A stretch of DNA of 20,466 nucleotides from Protostelium mycophagum (lineage: Eukaryota > Evosea > Variosea > Protosteliida > Protosteliaceae): positions 1-20,466 of the forward strand of contig MZNV01002163.1 in the NCBI GenBank assembly GCA_002081555.1, given 5' to 3'. The notes under the pieces were generated by a model. It was not told the origin of the DNA, made no database searches, and saw nothing but the letters and a program-made list of their open reading frames with translations. Shown here one piece after another: positions 1 through 9,685 of this stretch. A program made the translations under genes and the position numbers. Position 1 is the first letter of the stretch. Each line of letters begins with the position of its first letter.

Positions 1-260
1 GCGCATCATTTGCGCTTTAAATAACATCACAATAAAAATGAAATAAGCATTTATTCTATCATTTTTAATATTACAAAATTGTAGTTTGCCACATCTCTAT
101 TGTCTTACCCAGAAAGACTAATCTTTTTTGCAAGTAATACACAAAATCCTTCTTGATTGGCTTTCTTTCTTTTGAATTGAATACCAAATGGTCCTTTGAG
201 AGGCAGTGCTGCCGCTTATTGTGACAGTAATACAGAAAAAAAATCTCATTTATTGTGTAA
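1..260. other. Window edge and 3' flank of the first gene
   Basis: No coding region could be supported here. The stretch is AT-rich. On the minus strand it holds the poly(A) signal of the secreted-protein gene that ends at 261. On the plus strand an AATAAA lies near position 32, which could belong to a plus-strand gene ending left of the window, but nothing else supports that. Confidence 0.5.
249..254 (-). terminator. Poly(A) signal AATAAA of the secreted-protein gene
   Basis: AATAAA in sense orientation, six bases after the TAG stop codon. The predicted 3' UTR is therefore only a few tens of bases. Confidence 0.6.
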
Positions 261-830
261 CTACATGAACAGCAATACCAAGGTGATCATCAAGCTGGAG
301 ATCGTTTTGACCGCTGTTGAAGGGAAAGACACCTGGTCCCCGCAGATTGTCTTTGAATAGCCGTAGAGGGGGTTGTTGATGCAAGTGGGGATGATGCCCG
401 AGCAGTTGCCTTTGTAGACCACATCGATTCGATAGAATTTGTCACTGCAGGAAGCCGTGGGATAGATTTGTAGTACGCGGTCGTTGCCGTTTGGTTGTGG
501 ATCAAATGTGTTCCCTAGAATGACCCTCTTAGATATCACTCCCAAGATGTTCGATTGACACGCTCCGGAGCTGTAATTGGCCAAGACCGTCTGTGTCGAT
601 AACGTCGTGCAGTTGTTTAAAGCATACTGGTTCATCATGATCTGTCCATTTACGAGGGTATAGAGAAAGGAGTTTGATCCCTTGACGCAGTTGTTGAAGT
701 TCGAAGCCAGAGCCACCGAAGGACTTCCCGTGCAGTTCGGTGTCGGGTATGTATTGATGATGAATCCACTAGAAGCAGACTCTGCCGATTGAGAGAGGAG
801 GAAGACCAACACAACGAAAGCGATCATCAT
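261..830 (-). CDS. Small Cys-rich secreted protein, probably GPI-anchored
   Basis: Single-exon gene of 189 aa, family not recognised. The frame stays open upstream to 890 but without an ATG; the first ATGs are at 830 and 827, directly before a hydrophobic stretch (MMIAFVVLVFLLSQ) that looks like a cleavable signal peptide, so 830 is the chosen start. The mature region has eight cysteines and several N-glycosylation sequons (two NCT, one NYS, one NCS). The last residues, after a small-residue patch (SFPST), form a hydrophobic tail ending TLVLLFM with no charged residue after it, as in GPI-attachment signals. The inferred location is the outer face of the plasma membrane. The adjacent gene, PIG-F, works in GPI-anchor assembly, which may be chance. 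Signal peptide and tail are read directly; the GPI call is inference. An alternative is a secreted protein with a C-terminal membrane helix. Confidence 0.75.
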   Translation of the reverse strand: MMIAFVVLVFLLSQSAESASSGFIINTYPTPNCTGSPSVALASNFNNCVKGSNSFLYTLVNGQIMMNQYALNNCTTLSTQTVLANYSSGACQSNILGVISKRVILGNTFDPQPNGNDRVLQIYPTASCSDKFYRIDVVYKGNCSGIIPTCINNPLYGYSKTICGDQVSFPSTAVKTISSLMITLVLLFM

Positions 831-1141
831 GTTCCTGACCAAGAGAAGCCGTTCGAATGGATAGTGACGTTGGGTGTCAAACAAACACACAAAATGCGTT
901 TCTCACAAAAAATATAGATACGTTGGTTAGCCAGGGAAGCAGCTTCCAATTTGTGAGAGAAAGATTGGCCAGCTCGTCAACGCGCCGTGATGACCTCAGA
1001 ACAGAGGCGCACAGTTCACGAAAGAGGACGACGGAGTATACTCCAACCAGTTCCAAAATCATGAGGTTGACGATCGTATCGAATGGGAATGTCACGTTCG
1101 CGATGTGCGTGGTGATTGAAGCGGATAAGAAGATATCTTTA
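831..1141. other. Gap between PIG-F 3' end and the secreted-protein start
   Basis: This 311-base gap should hold the PIG-F 3' UTR and the promoter of the secreted-protein gene, both on the minus strand. Both strands carry open frames: a 101-codon plus frame from an ATG at 857, and a hydrophobic minus frame. I could not link either to a family, to a splice-compatible exon or to a poly(A) signal, so neither is called a gene. Confidence 0.4.
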
Positions 1142-1143
1142 TC
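1138..1143 (-). terminator. Variant poly(A) hexamer GATAAA overlapping the PIG-F stop
   Basis: The sense sequence is TGATAAAG: the TGA stop and a GATAAA hexamer share two bases. GATAAA is a known weak variant of AATAAA. No better hexamer lies just downstream. Confidence 0.35.
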
Positions 1144-2204
1144 AGAGCCTGCCTTTGTCTGATCTCATCTTACAAAGAGTCAATGCGACGAGAGCACCAG
1201 CGGTGTAGCCCATCATGCACCCGATCACACAGGATATCGGCCATTTCTGTGAAATATCGGTGAAATTTCATGAGAACATCCCAGTTGTAGAGGGTCGAAT
1301 TTGTACACTTGTACAACCAGATTTTTTCGTTTTTTTTGACACAATTTTACAGAAATAGTTCGATTGTAGACGCACCTGCCACGGCCTGTCCCAATCTAAT
1401 GGGATGGGAATGGCTCCAAGCCAACTTCCCGCCATACTTCCAAGAATAGGAAGGGAGAGGCTGAGCTCCTGAGCGCTCATGGGCCTGCACCAAAAATTAG
1501 ACGATGATTTATTTCGCCTTGGTGATGTGCAGAAGTGAAATCAATAAAATTGTATAACAAATGCAGCATAACAGCTGTAAAGCCAGATAAACACTGTGGC
1601 GAAGCCAGGACAAACATCATGGTGCAGGATCGTCTCAGGATGAAGACATTTTCGAAAATGGAACGAGAGAGGATGTTCTGATTGTGATGTACAAACCTCA
1701 AAAAATTTTGGGTGAAATTATGCCAGGATTCTGAGGAGAAACCTTGCGAGAAAGACACGGGTAATGATATGCAATTAGACATTAGAAGGGCCCATTGGAG
1801 TGTTCTGGAGAAATCTCTACCATCGAATCAGATGAATTGTTGTATCAAAAAATTGAAGTGTGGTCATCACAAAGAGGACTCACTCTATAAGAGGTGCACC
1901 AAAGAATATAGCGACAAAATGAAATATTCCTGCACCTAAAACCAAACCTACAATTCCACGTTGAATCCTTCTCTTAACCATTTAGATGTATGTGTTACAG
2001 ACGAGCACTCACCACTTGATTAGAAGCGTGTATCGCCGACAGAGATATGATGTTCCCAAAAAATAATATTGTGTTTGTGATCAGAAGGGAGGAAACAGTT
2101 TCACTTGGCTCAGTGAGCTCATATCCAAGAAGATATGGAACATAGAATGATGCCACAGCACTAATCAATAATCCAACAAGTCCTTGAGCAGGTCTGGATC
2201 TCAT
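1142..2204 (-). CDS. PIGF: PIG-F/Gpi11, GPI ethanolamine-phosphate transferase subunit
   Basis: Multi-pass ER membrane protein. In the family it stabilises PIG-O and PIG-G, which add ethanolamine phosphate to mannose residues of the GPI precursor. Exons: 2204-2013, 1972-1884, 1804-1697, 1484-1376, 1246-1142; 200 aa, close to the usual ~220. Diagnostic matches in order: a hydrophobic N-terminal third; [10 protein letters not shown] in exon 2; TLQWALLMS in exon 3; and the family signature [15 protein letters not shown] continuing over the last intron into KWPIS, then a final helix with GYTAGAL. All reading phases agree across the four introns, the smallest of which is 40 nt. Exon 3 and the 212-nt intron after it are the least certain part; a further small exon could hide there. 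A short upstream ORF begins at ATGGAAGAT and its stop overlaps the chosen start codon. The gene is divergent from MCM2. Confidence 0.9.
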
Positions 2205-2354
2205 CTTTCGTCGATGTGATAATCTTCCATCGCCTGAATCATATGAGGTTGTAGTTTGTGGCTACCGCCTTCGCAGAATTTTCAAAATTTGGCGGGAAAA
2301 TCACGCGGCACAAAACCACATCAACACTGGAACCTTCAATCTCAACAGCGGAAA
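2205..2354. promoter_or_regulatory. Divergent promoter between PIG-F and MCM2
   Basis: Only 150 bases separate the two start codons, so both promoters and 5' UTRs must lie here. It contains an E2F-like site at 2288-2299 and one copy of the recurrent GTTGTAG word at 2248-2254. No clear TATA box. Confidence 0.7.
2288..2299 (+). promoter_or_regulatory. E2F-like site TTTGGCGGGAAA upstream of MCM2
   Basis: This 12-mer is an excellent fit to the E2F/DP consensus, and it lies 56 bases before the MCM2 start codon. MCM genes are classical E2F targets in animals and plants. Caution: the shorter word GGCGGGAA also occurs in several introns in this window, so part of the match could reflect a general local repeat vocabulary. 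Confidence 0.55.
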
Positions 2355-5300
2355 ATGCCTCCTCGCATCAAGAAGCGCCGTCAAGTTATCGAAGATGAGG
2401 TTGATAACGAATTCAGCAAGAATGAAGAGGTGGAAGAGGAGGTCGATAAGACATCACCAAAGAGGAAGACTGCAAAGCGAGAGGAGGATAATTCTGCTGG
2501 TGATGTGGCTCCTGAAGCCGTTGATGAGAATGCAGAAAATGCAAATGGAGAGGAGGATGTAGAATTAGACGAGTATGACAAGATTTTCAACGACAACGAT
2601 GCCCCTGTTGATTCAGAGTCTGATGGGGAGGATTTGGAAGACAATATGGATGAGTATGTGTTTGTCATCAGAAATCACCCCTCATCTTATTTAGAGATAA
2701 CGAGGACCTTTTGGCCGACCCAGAACTCGATGTCTATGATCCGGAGATGTTAGATGAGACTCGTTATGGTGATATGGACTATGATGCCAGAAGAAGGGCG
2801 GAGCTGGATATTTTGAGGCGACAACAGATCGCTAAGGCAAAGAAATTGAGAAAGGGGACCATCACAAAGACATCTGCTCGTGTGCCTACAGCTCTTGTGG
2901 AAGGAGATGAAGGCGAGGAAGAGAAGGCTCTGGGTAAGTGACGAATTCAACATTTGAATATGAAAAATGGCGGGAAATGATATGTACAGGTCCTGTCAGA
3001 AGGAGGAGAGTCGACCCTAGCATGTTGTACGAGATGGAAGACCTAATCGAAGAAGAGGTATTTCCCGCCGTTTTTCATGATTTGAATTTCAAATTGACTG
3101 GGACTTGTACTGAAAGTCATCCAAGGTTGAGGTGAATTTGGAAGAGCAAAAAGGACCACTTAAAGAATGGGTTGTCATGGAGGCGCCCAGAAGAGAGATC
3201 AGCCGCCATTTTTCCAACTTTTTGAAGAGCACCCTGGATGCACGGTAAGTTAACGAGCCGAGTCACGCTCCGTACCGTGAATCTTCGGTTTCTGAATATC
3301 ACAGAGGAAAGCCTTTGTACCGCGACAGAATCCACAACATGGTTATCGGTGAGAAAATAAATTTAAATTAATAAAATTTCAAAAAAATATCTTCGAAATG
3401 AAAATCCTCGTTGTAGACTGACAGATGTACAGCTAACAGGGAATCTCTTCACGTTAATTTTAGACATCTGAGCACTTATAACCGATTTTTGAGTGTCTGG
3501 GTGACAGATGCACCACATGAGTTGCTGCAGATCTTCGACGAGACTGCGTACTCTGTTGTTTTGGAATATTTCCCAGAGTACCACAGGATCTGTAAAGAGG
3601 TGAGTCTTGTTGTAGATCGTCAAAATCGAGCTGTTTTGGGGAAAATGATATGAAAATCTTCTGGCGCGTTGTAGATCCCAAAAACAATAATAAATTAAAA
3701 TACTCAGGTTCACGTGAGGATAACAGATCTGCCCATTGTAGATTCGTTGAGAGATATCAGAAATGTCCACTTGAACAATTTAATCCGTGTCACCGGTGTG
3801 GTGACCCGCCGTACATCTGTCTTTCCACAACTCAAAGTGATTATTCTATTTTTTCATAGTGCAAGCGCGTTTTCCAAGAAAAATGGAGTGAAAAAGATTT
3901 GAATTTTCAAAGTGACTGGTTGTAGGCCGTGAAATATAATTGTGGAAAATGTGGAGCTATTTTAGGACCATATACAGTGGATGATTCGCAAGAATCAGTG
4001 AGGATTTCTCAATGTCCCGAGTGCCAGAACAAAGGTGACCCTCTACAACTCCATCTACAACCCTCATTCCAACGCTCAAAATAATCCACAAAATTTTGCG
4101 CCATCTTGTCTCGTTGTAGACGGACATATTCTCATTCGAATAGGACCCTTCAGCATCAATACGGAGCAGACCATTTACCGGAATTTTCAGCGAATGACAT
4201 TACAAGAATCCCCAGGCACTGTCCCCGCGGGAAGACTTCCCAGGACCAAAGAAATCGTATTAATCGGAGATCTAATTGACACGGCCAGGCCGGGTGAAGA
4301 AGTGGTACGTAAAGATTTACGATCTACAACTCGTGATTTGACGATCTACAACGAGAAAAGTTTTGAGGAAATTCAGGATATCACTGGGATTTACAGGAAT
4401 AACTTTGATATTTCGCTCAATTCCCAGAACGGATTCCCAGTGTTTGCAACCATAATAGAAGCCAACAGTATTTCCAAGAAAGAGGACGCACAGTCTGCAT
4501 TTAGGCTCACTGAAGAAGATGAGGTGAGAAGTACAAGGAGATTGTCGACATTTTCTAGTCCCTTTGATGACCTGCTTGGACTGCAGCAGAGCTGCAGTAT
4601 CCCGGAGAAAACCCGTTGTAGATCCTCTCCACTTACACATCTACAACCAGCCAAACTCACCTCCTTCAGCGCGCGGTCCGAGCGCTTTCGAGGGATGAGC
4701 GTATCGCGGACAAGTTGATCCAGAGCATGGCACCTTCTATATTTGGGCACGACGATATCAAGACGGCACTGTGCCTGGCATTGTTTGGAGGTGTTGCAAA
4801 GAAGACGACTGGCGAGCACAGAATGAGAGGAGATATCAACGTGTTGTTGCTAGGAGACCCCGGAGTCGCCAAGTCTCAATTTCTAAAGTGAGTTGTAGAT
4901 GTGATTGTAGACAAGATTTTTATTTCGGGATATCTGGAAAAGCGATCCCGCCTTTATTTCCGATACAAAATTTAAAACTGACGAATGTAGATATGTTGAA
5001 AAAACCGCCAACCGTGCCGTCTACTCCACCGGGCAAGGAGCTTCAGCGGTGGGTCTGACAGCTGGTGTCAGGAAAGACCCCATCACGAGGGAGTGGACCC
5101 TGGAGGGTGGGGCTCTTGTTTTGGCAGATCAGGGGGTCTGCATGATCGATGAGTTTGACAAGATGAACGACAAGGACAGGTGAATAATCCTCGAATTTTC
5201 CACGAAATGTCGAAGAACTGTCTTTGAGATATGCGCGTTACAACGCGGAAATTTCAAGAATATCTGACGAGTTGTAGAACGAGTATTCACGAGGCCATGG

Positions 5301-6859
5301 AGCAACAATCTATCTCCATCTCAAAAGCAGGTATCGTCACCACACTTCAGGCCAGATGCTCGGTAATTGCCGCGGCCAACCCGCTGAAGGGCAGATATGA
5401 CACCTCCTTGCCCTTCTCCAAGAATGTCGACCTCACGGAGCCCATTTTATCTCGGTTCGGTGAGGACTTGTATTCTATTGTGGAATTGAATACACTTCTG
5501 TTGCGTGGCTACCTTGATAAAATTTTGCCACGCAGTGGTCTCTCAGTGGCCAGCACTTTTTCAGAAGTTCTTTCTACAAAAAACTACCACAAACCTATCA
5601 AACAAAAACCAGCGCAAAGTACAATGTGTTTTTTGTATCTTTAATGTTGTGGAAAGACGCAAATCATTGTGGGACTAGACATTGATGGATGAATGCAACT
5701 GAAAAGACCAATGTCAACCCGTTCTATACCACAAACTCGAAGATATCATAAAGTGAAACGCTGACAAAACACAAGATATCACATGTGTTGTGCGAGATAC
5801 CGTCAACCCCGTCTCTGATGAGCAACTCGCCACCTTCGTTGTAGACAGTCACAGCAAGGTGACGTCATCACATATTCTCCCGCCTTTTTAATGAAATTCC
5901 CTGAAAATTCATAGAGTCACCCCGACTACAAAGAGGGGGACTCGGAGGTGGTGACGCGAGATGACCTCATCAGCCAAGATCTTTTAAAGAAGTACATCAC
6001 ATACGCAAAGACAAGATGTACACCCAAGATGTCTCAACAACATGAGGTGAGATGTCATGGCTCATATCTTGAAAGATCTAAATCAAATAGGACAAGATTG
6101 CTAGTCTTTTCGCACAAATGAGAAAGCAGTCCGCGGTACGTTTTAAATTTGAATCTATTCACTTTGGTTTTTGGCGCGAAGCACCACACTAATAAGACCT
6201 CGTGATCAAGTTTCATGTAAAAATATCTTTTGACACGTTGTAGACGGGAGGTGGTGTCATGATGACAGTCAGACATGTAGAGTCCATGATCAGAATGTCT
6301 GAAGCTCATGCGAGAATGCATCTTCGAGATCATGTCAGAGAAGAAGATGTCAACATGGCCATCAGAGTCGCTCTCGACAGTTTTATCAACGCACAGAAAT
6401 TTTCTGTTGCCAAAGTCATGAAGAAGGTTAGATTCTTTCTATTTCCGGTCATCCGGGCTAGAATTTTTCGAATTTGAAAAAATCTAAATTTCCGCAGAGA
6501 TTCCACAGATATCTCACATTTAAACGCGACTACAACGACTTGCTATTGCACGTTCTACAGAACCTTTTACGAGAGGTGGTCCACTTCCACCAGGTGAAAT
6601 TTCCACGAAACTTCCTCGACTTTTCACTGAAAACTCTCAGGTCAAACATGGAAACGCACCAGATCAAGCCGATGTGGCGATTGATGATCTCCAATCGAGG
6701 GTAAATGTTTTTTTATCTTTGGCATTTTTTTGAATAATTTAGTCTGCCGAGCTGGGGATCACAGACTTGTCGGAATTCTATAAGTCAGATCTTTTCAAAA
6801 AGAACAACTTCCATCTGGACCGGACAACTAAAAAGATTCGAAAGATCTTTGTCCGGTAG
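2355..6859 (+). CDS. MCM2: MCM2, DNA replication licensing helicase subunit
   Basis: Subunit of the nuclear MCM2-7 hexamer that unwinds DNA at replication forks. Exons: 2355-2653, 2695-2933, 2990-3057, 3126-3244, 3305-3348, 3433-3599, 3708-3836, 3926-4034, 4144-4304, 4377-4523, 4670-4887, 4991-5179, 5278-5459, 5776-5858, 5915-6046, 6091-6135, 6244-6426, 6498-6593, 6641-6700, 6743-6859. All phases agree, giving 928 aa (human about 904). The N-terminus is acidic and Lys-rich, as in MCM2. A C4 zinc finger uses Cys361, 364, 385 and 388. The AAA+ core has Walker A GDPGVAKS (556-563), Walker B MIDEFD (618-623), sensor-1 Asn664 and arginine finger SRF (688-690). The C-terminal block includes [19 protein letters not shown]. 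The start is the first ATG in frame, followed by a basic stretch. Intron 13 is unusually long (316 nt); the others are 41-146 nt. Confidence 0.97.
5460..5775 (+). other. Long intron 13 of MCM2
   Basis: At 316 nt this is more than twice the size of any other MCM2 intron. It holds an 8-bp inverted repeat, TGCGTGGC (5502-5509) with GCCACGCA (5527-5534). AAGATATCA occurs twice near the 3' end (5739-5747 and 5774-5782), and the second copy is at the real acceptor. No GTTGTAG word is present and no coding exon fits. Confidence 0.6.
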
Positions 6860-6860
6860 A

Positions 6861-6866
6861 AATAAA
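6861..6866 (+). terminator. Poly(A) signal AATAAA of MCM2
   Basis: The hexamer starts two bases after the TAG stop codon. The GH76 start codon is only 140 bases further, so both the MCM2 3' UTR and the next promoter must be very short. Confidence 0.75.
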
Positions 6867-6999
6867 TGATTTGGAAATATATATTTTTGAAGAATATTTA
6901 TTGTCGAATCTACAAACGTCACACCTTGTCACTGAACTATACATCGAATTTTCTGACAACTCCGAGGATTTGTTTTAGCTACAAACAGACACGAACACA

Positions 7000-9446
7000 A
7001 TGCGAATCTTTCTGCTCGCATGCTTCTGTGTGATAGTGTCATGCACAGATTATGGAAGGATAGACATAGGATGGGATAGATCTGGGTCTGATTTGGGCGA
7101 AATGCCAATCTCCGCAGATGATGCCAAAGACTGCCAATACAGGTACCTCATGCAATTCTTTATGTTTCGAGAGGATGAATGATGAAGGTGTTACATCAAC
7201 CCTAAATGCGTCGCCTGGGCATTCGATTCTTGCAAAGACGGACAAGCGGATAGCTGCTGGTTGAAATCAGAGACCTCTTCTCAGACACAAGTAAGCTGTA
7301 GAACATCCGGGGTCATGCCAACCCGCGATTATGATCAGACATTGACCATATCTTTTGGCGCCTCTGAGGCGATGTGAGTCTAGAGTAGATTATTTGTCAC
7401 ATCTGATTGAGAAGGTTTGGTTATGGTATCGAATCAAAGGGTAATTTCGGGGGAATGTCTATGAACTATATGAACGGCATGATCTACGGGTGGGCTCAAT
7501 CATCTTAACCATTGTCTCTCTCTGTGAACATTTGATCCTCAAAATCACAATTCTTCAACAATGCAAGTGTCAGTCTAACACCAAAACTCCTTTGAGTTTT
7601 TGAAATGCAATTCAATTTGCTTTTTGCTGACTGCAGCAGTTCTCTTGTCGACAATATAGATTGGAGTTTGACATTTCCCGGAACTGACGCTCGCATCTAC
7701 AAAGGATTGCAGAGGGTGAGTCTCGTTGTAGATGGGGGTGACGATATTTCCGTAAATATTCAGTGACGTACAGGTGCGTACAGTGGGTCTTCCGGATAAT
7801 TTTTTGGAGCCATCAAAATGGGATGATGATCCAGAATGGTGGGCCATCACCGCGCTCAGATATTACGAGGTCGAAATTTCTTCGAAAAAATAATTTTTAA
7901 ATGTTGAATTTCTGCAGACTTTTGGGGATAGAAGCTGGGTCGATTCAGCAGCCAAAGTTTGGGATTACGTATCTGAATGGACAATCCCCCAGACCGCGAA
8001 ATGTGGCAGGGGAGGTATCTACATCGTTGTAGATTGAGTTCTCATTGAGATAAAACAGGCATGCTGGAGTCTCACGAGGCACAATATCTGGCATCTATTG
8101 CTACTTCACTGTACATGGTCATCGGTGCAAAGTTATATTACCACACGGGGGTACCATCTACAACACGAAATTTCGCTGAAATTTCCAGGAACAAAAATAT
8201 CTTGACGCGAGTCAACACGCCAGGGAGTTCTTGGAACAGTACACCAAGGGTGACAGCTGCGTGATGGATGGCGTCGCATTTGATCACGACTGCGGTATCT
8301 CAAATGGTAAGAATATGGCGCGTTGTAGATGAAATGACTTTTGTACAGCTTGTTTTACATATAATACTGGTATTTATATTATGGGAATGGTCGAGCTTTC
8401 CCGCGCAACAAATAATGACACCTACTACAACTCCGCTTTGAAGTACGCTCAGAAGGTAAATTTCATGGAAATTTTTACGAAAATTCGTGACTTTTGGAAG
8501 GTTATGGTCCATGATGGTTGGTATGACAACAACGGTGTCCTCTTCAGGTGAATATTACATTTGAGATTTCACTGAAATCTCATAGAAAAGACGATGACTG
8601 CCACGATGGAGTCTCTTTCAATGGGCAATTGGTCAAAGGGATCGCATACTTACAGCGGTATGAATATCGTCCTTGTACCGACAGAGCTGTTCAGAAAATC
8701 CTGTGGCTCTGCCACAATGAAACTTCAAGTGACGGCAGCACCTGCATATGATCATAATCATCTACAGATCTGTGACTTTGCATCCTTCTGACAAGTAACT
8801 AGTTATAAGCCTCACAGCTCCCTCGCTACTTGGCTGGCAAAGCAGTTCAAGGCCGTCATCAATAATGACAGACAAGGTGACCACTATGGGCCCTTCTGGG
8901 ACGGTCCGTTTCAGAATCCCACGAGCTGCTCTCTGCATGGCGTGCAAGACGTACTTACCGCCGCTTACAATCTGCAACAGTCCACTCTGTCCAGAAAAGT
9001 CAAGGTGCCGCTGCGTTGTAGATGAACGAGATTTTGAAAGTAACAGATTGTGAACAAAGTGGGTGATGTGAACATGATGATTGCAAATGACAAGACCATT
9101 GTCACAAGCAAAACAGACTACAATTGGCTTGTTTCTCTTGACATCGGTACGATAATCCATCAACCTCACATGATTAAATGTAATAGGAGGCTATTACCGC
9201 ATCAGTGATGTCAGTGGCAGCGTCTTTCTACAACGAGATGCTCAGGGTCAGACACTCACCGCCTCCCCCAAGACCCAAGACGACAGCCAACTATGGAGAA
9301 TCTTCCCCACAGGTGACGGCCGATTCTACAATATCAAGAGCAAGGACGGAACAAAATCCATCACGAACTCCAACTGTGGCTCTGCAGGAGCTGTCACATT
9401 ATCTGGTAACGCAAAGGAGTGTGAGAAATGGTCACTCTGGCTTTAA
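7000..9446 (+). CDS. Secreted PAN-like + GH76 (alpha-1,6-mannanase family) + lectin protein
   Basis: Exons: 7000-7142, 7188-7373, 7415-7489, 7637-7715, 7774-7869, 7918-8014, 8059-8150, 8189-8306, 8349-8455, 8501-8547, 8586-8657, 8803-9004, 9047-9146, 9187-9446; 557 aa, all phases consistent. The start ATG opens a signal peptide (MRIFLLACFCVIVS). Residues ~40-95 are a Cys-rich PAN/apple-like module (CYINPKCVAWAF, SCWLKSE). Residues ~110-440 match GH76: WDDDPEWW at 177-184, TYNTG at 299-303 (TYNQG in many relatives), then GVLFRKDDDCHDGVSFNGQ resembling the conserved GVL..C..D...F.G block. I did not assign the catalytic aspartates. Residues ~470-557 (YYRISDVSG, LWRIF, FYNIKSKDG) look like a ricin-B-type beta-trefoil sugar-binding domain. 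Family knowledge: GH76 acts on alpha-1,6-mannan of yeast or bacterial glycans. A role in digesting fungal or bacterial prey walls is inference. Domain limits are approximate. Confidence 0.85.
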
Positions 9447-9450
9447 TAAA
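9445..9450 (+). terminator. Poly(A) signal AATAAA overlapping the GH76 stop codon
   Basis: The sequence is TTTAATAAACC: the TAA stop at 9444-9446 supplies the first two bases of AATAAA. Confidence 0.7.
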
Positions 9451-9685
9451 CCTCCTTCAATTTTAGAATTTTAAATGGTTGTGTGATCGAGATTTTCCAG
9501 AACAATCGTCTACAACCTCTTCGTCCTCCATCAGCGTTTCAGAGTCCTCAATGGCCAGACATCTGGCATTCAGAGAAAAAAGTAGATGCTGAAGCCCAAG
9601 AACCGGTCTGCCTTGCCCACTGCGTCGCTCAACTATTAAAGACGAAAATCATTGACACTCTTTGATATCATACAATTTATTCCTT
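9447..9685. other. Convergent intergenic gap between GH76 and the EGF/7TM gene
   Basis: The two flanking genes end toward each other here. No exon or RNA was recognised. An inverted GTTGTAGAC word lies at 9508-9516. A 60-codon plus frame at 9483-9665 has no supporting features. Confidence 0.5.
9676..9681 (-). terminator. Poly(A) signal AATAAA of the EGF/7TM gene
   Basis: Four bases separate the TAA stop codon from this sense-orientation AATAAA. Confidence 0.7.

Noticed and set aside
857-1162. A 101-codon plus-strand ORF with an ATG start
   Set aside because: No family signal, no nearby poly(A) signal, and composition like antisense to the hydrophobic minus frame. It overlaps the PIG-F end.
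1485-1696. PIG-F exon using the open frame in intron 3
   Set aside because: Its sequence does not fit the family. The splice 1697 to 1484 is in phase and leads straight to the signature exon, though a small extra exon cannot be excluded.
5676-5765. Possible C/D-type RNA in MCM2 intron 13 (TTGATGG, CTGA)
   Set aside because: Imperfect boxes and no terminal stem.
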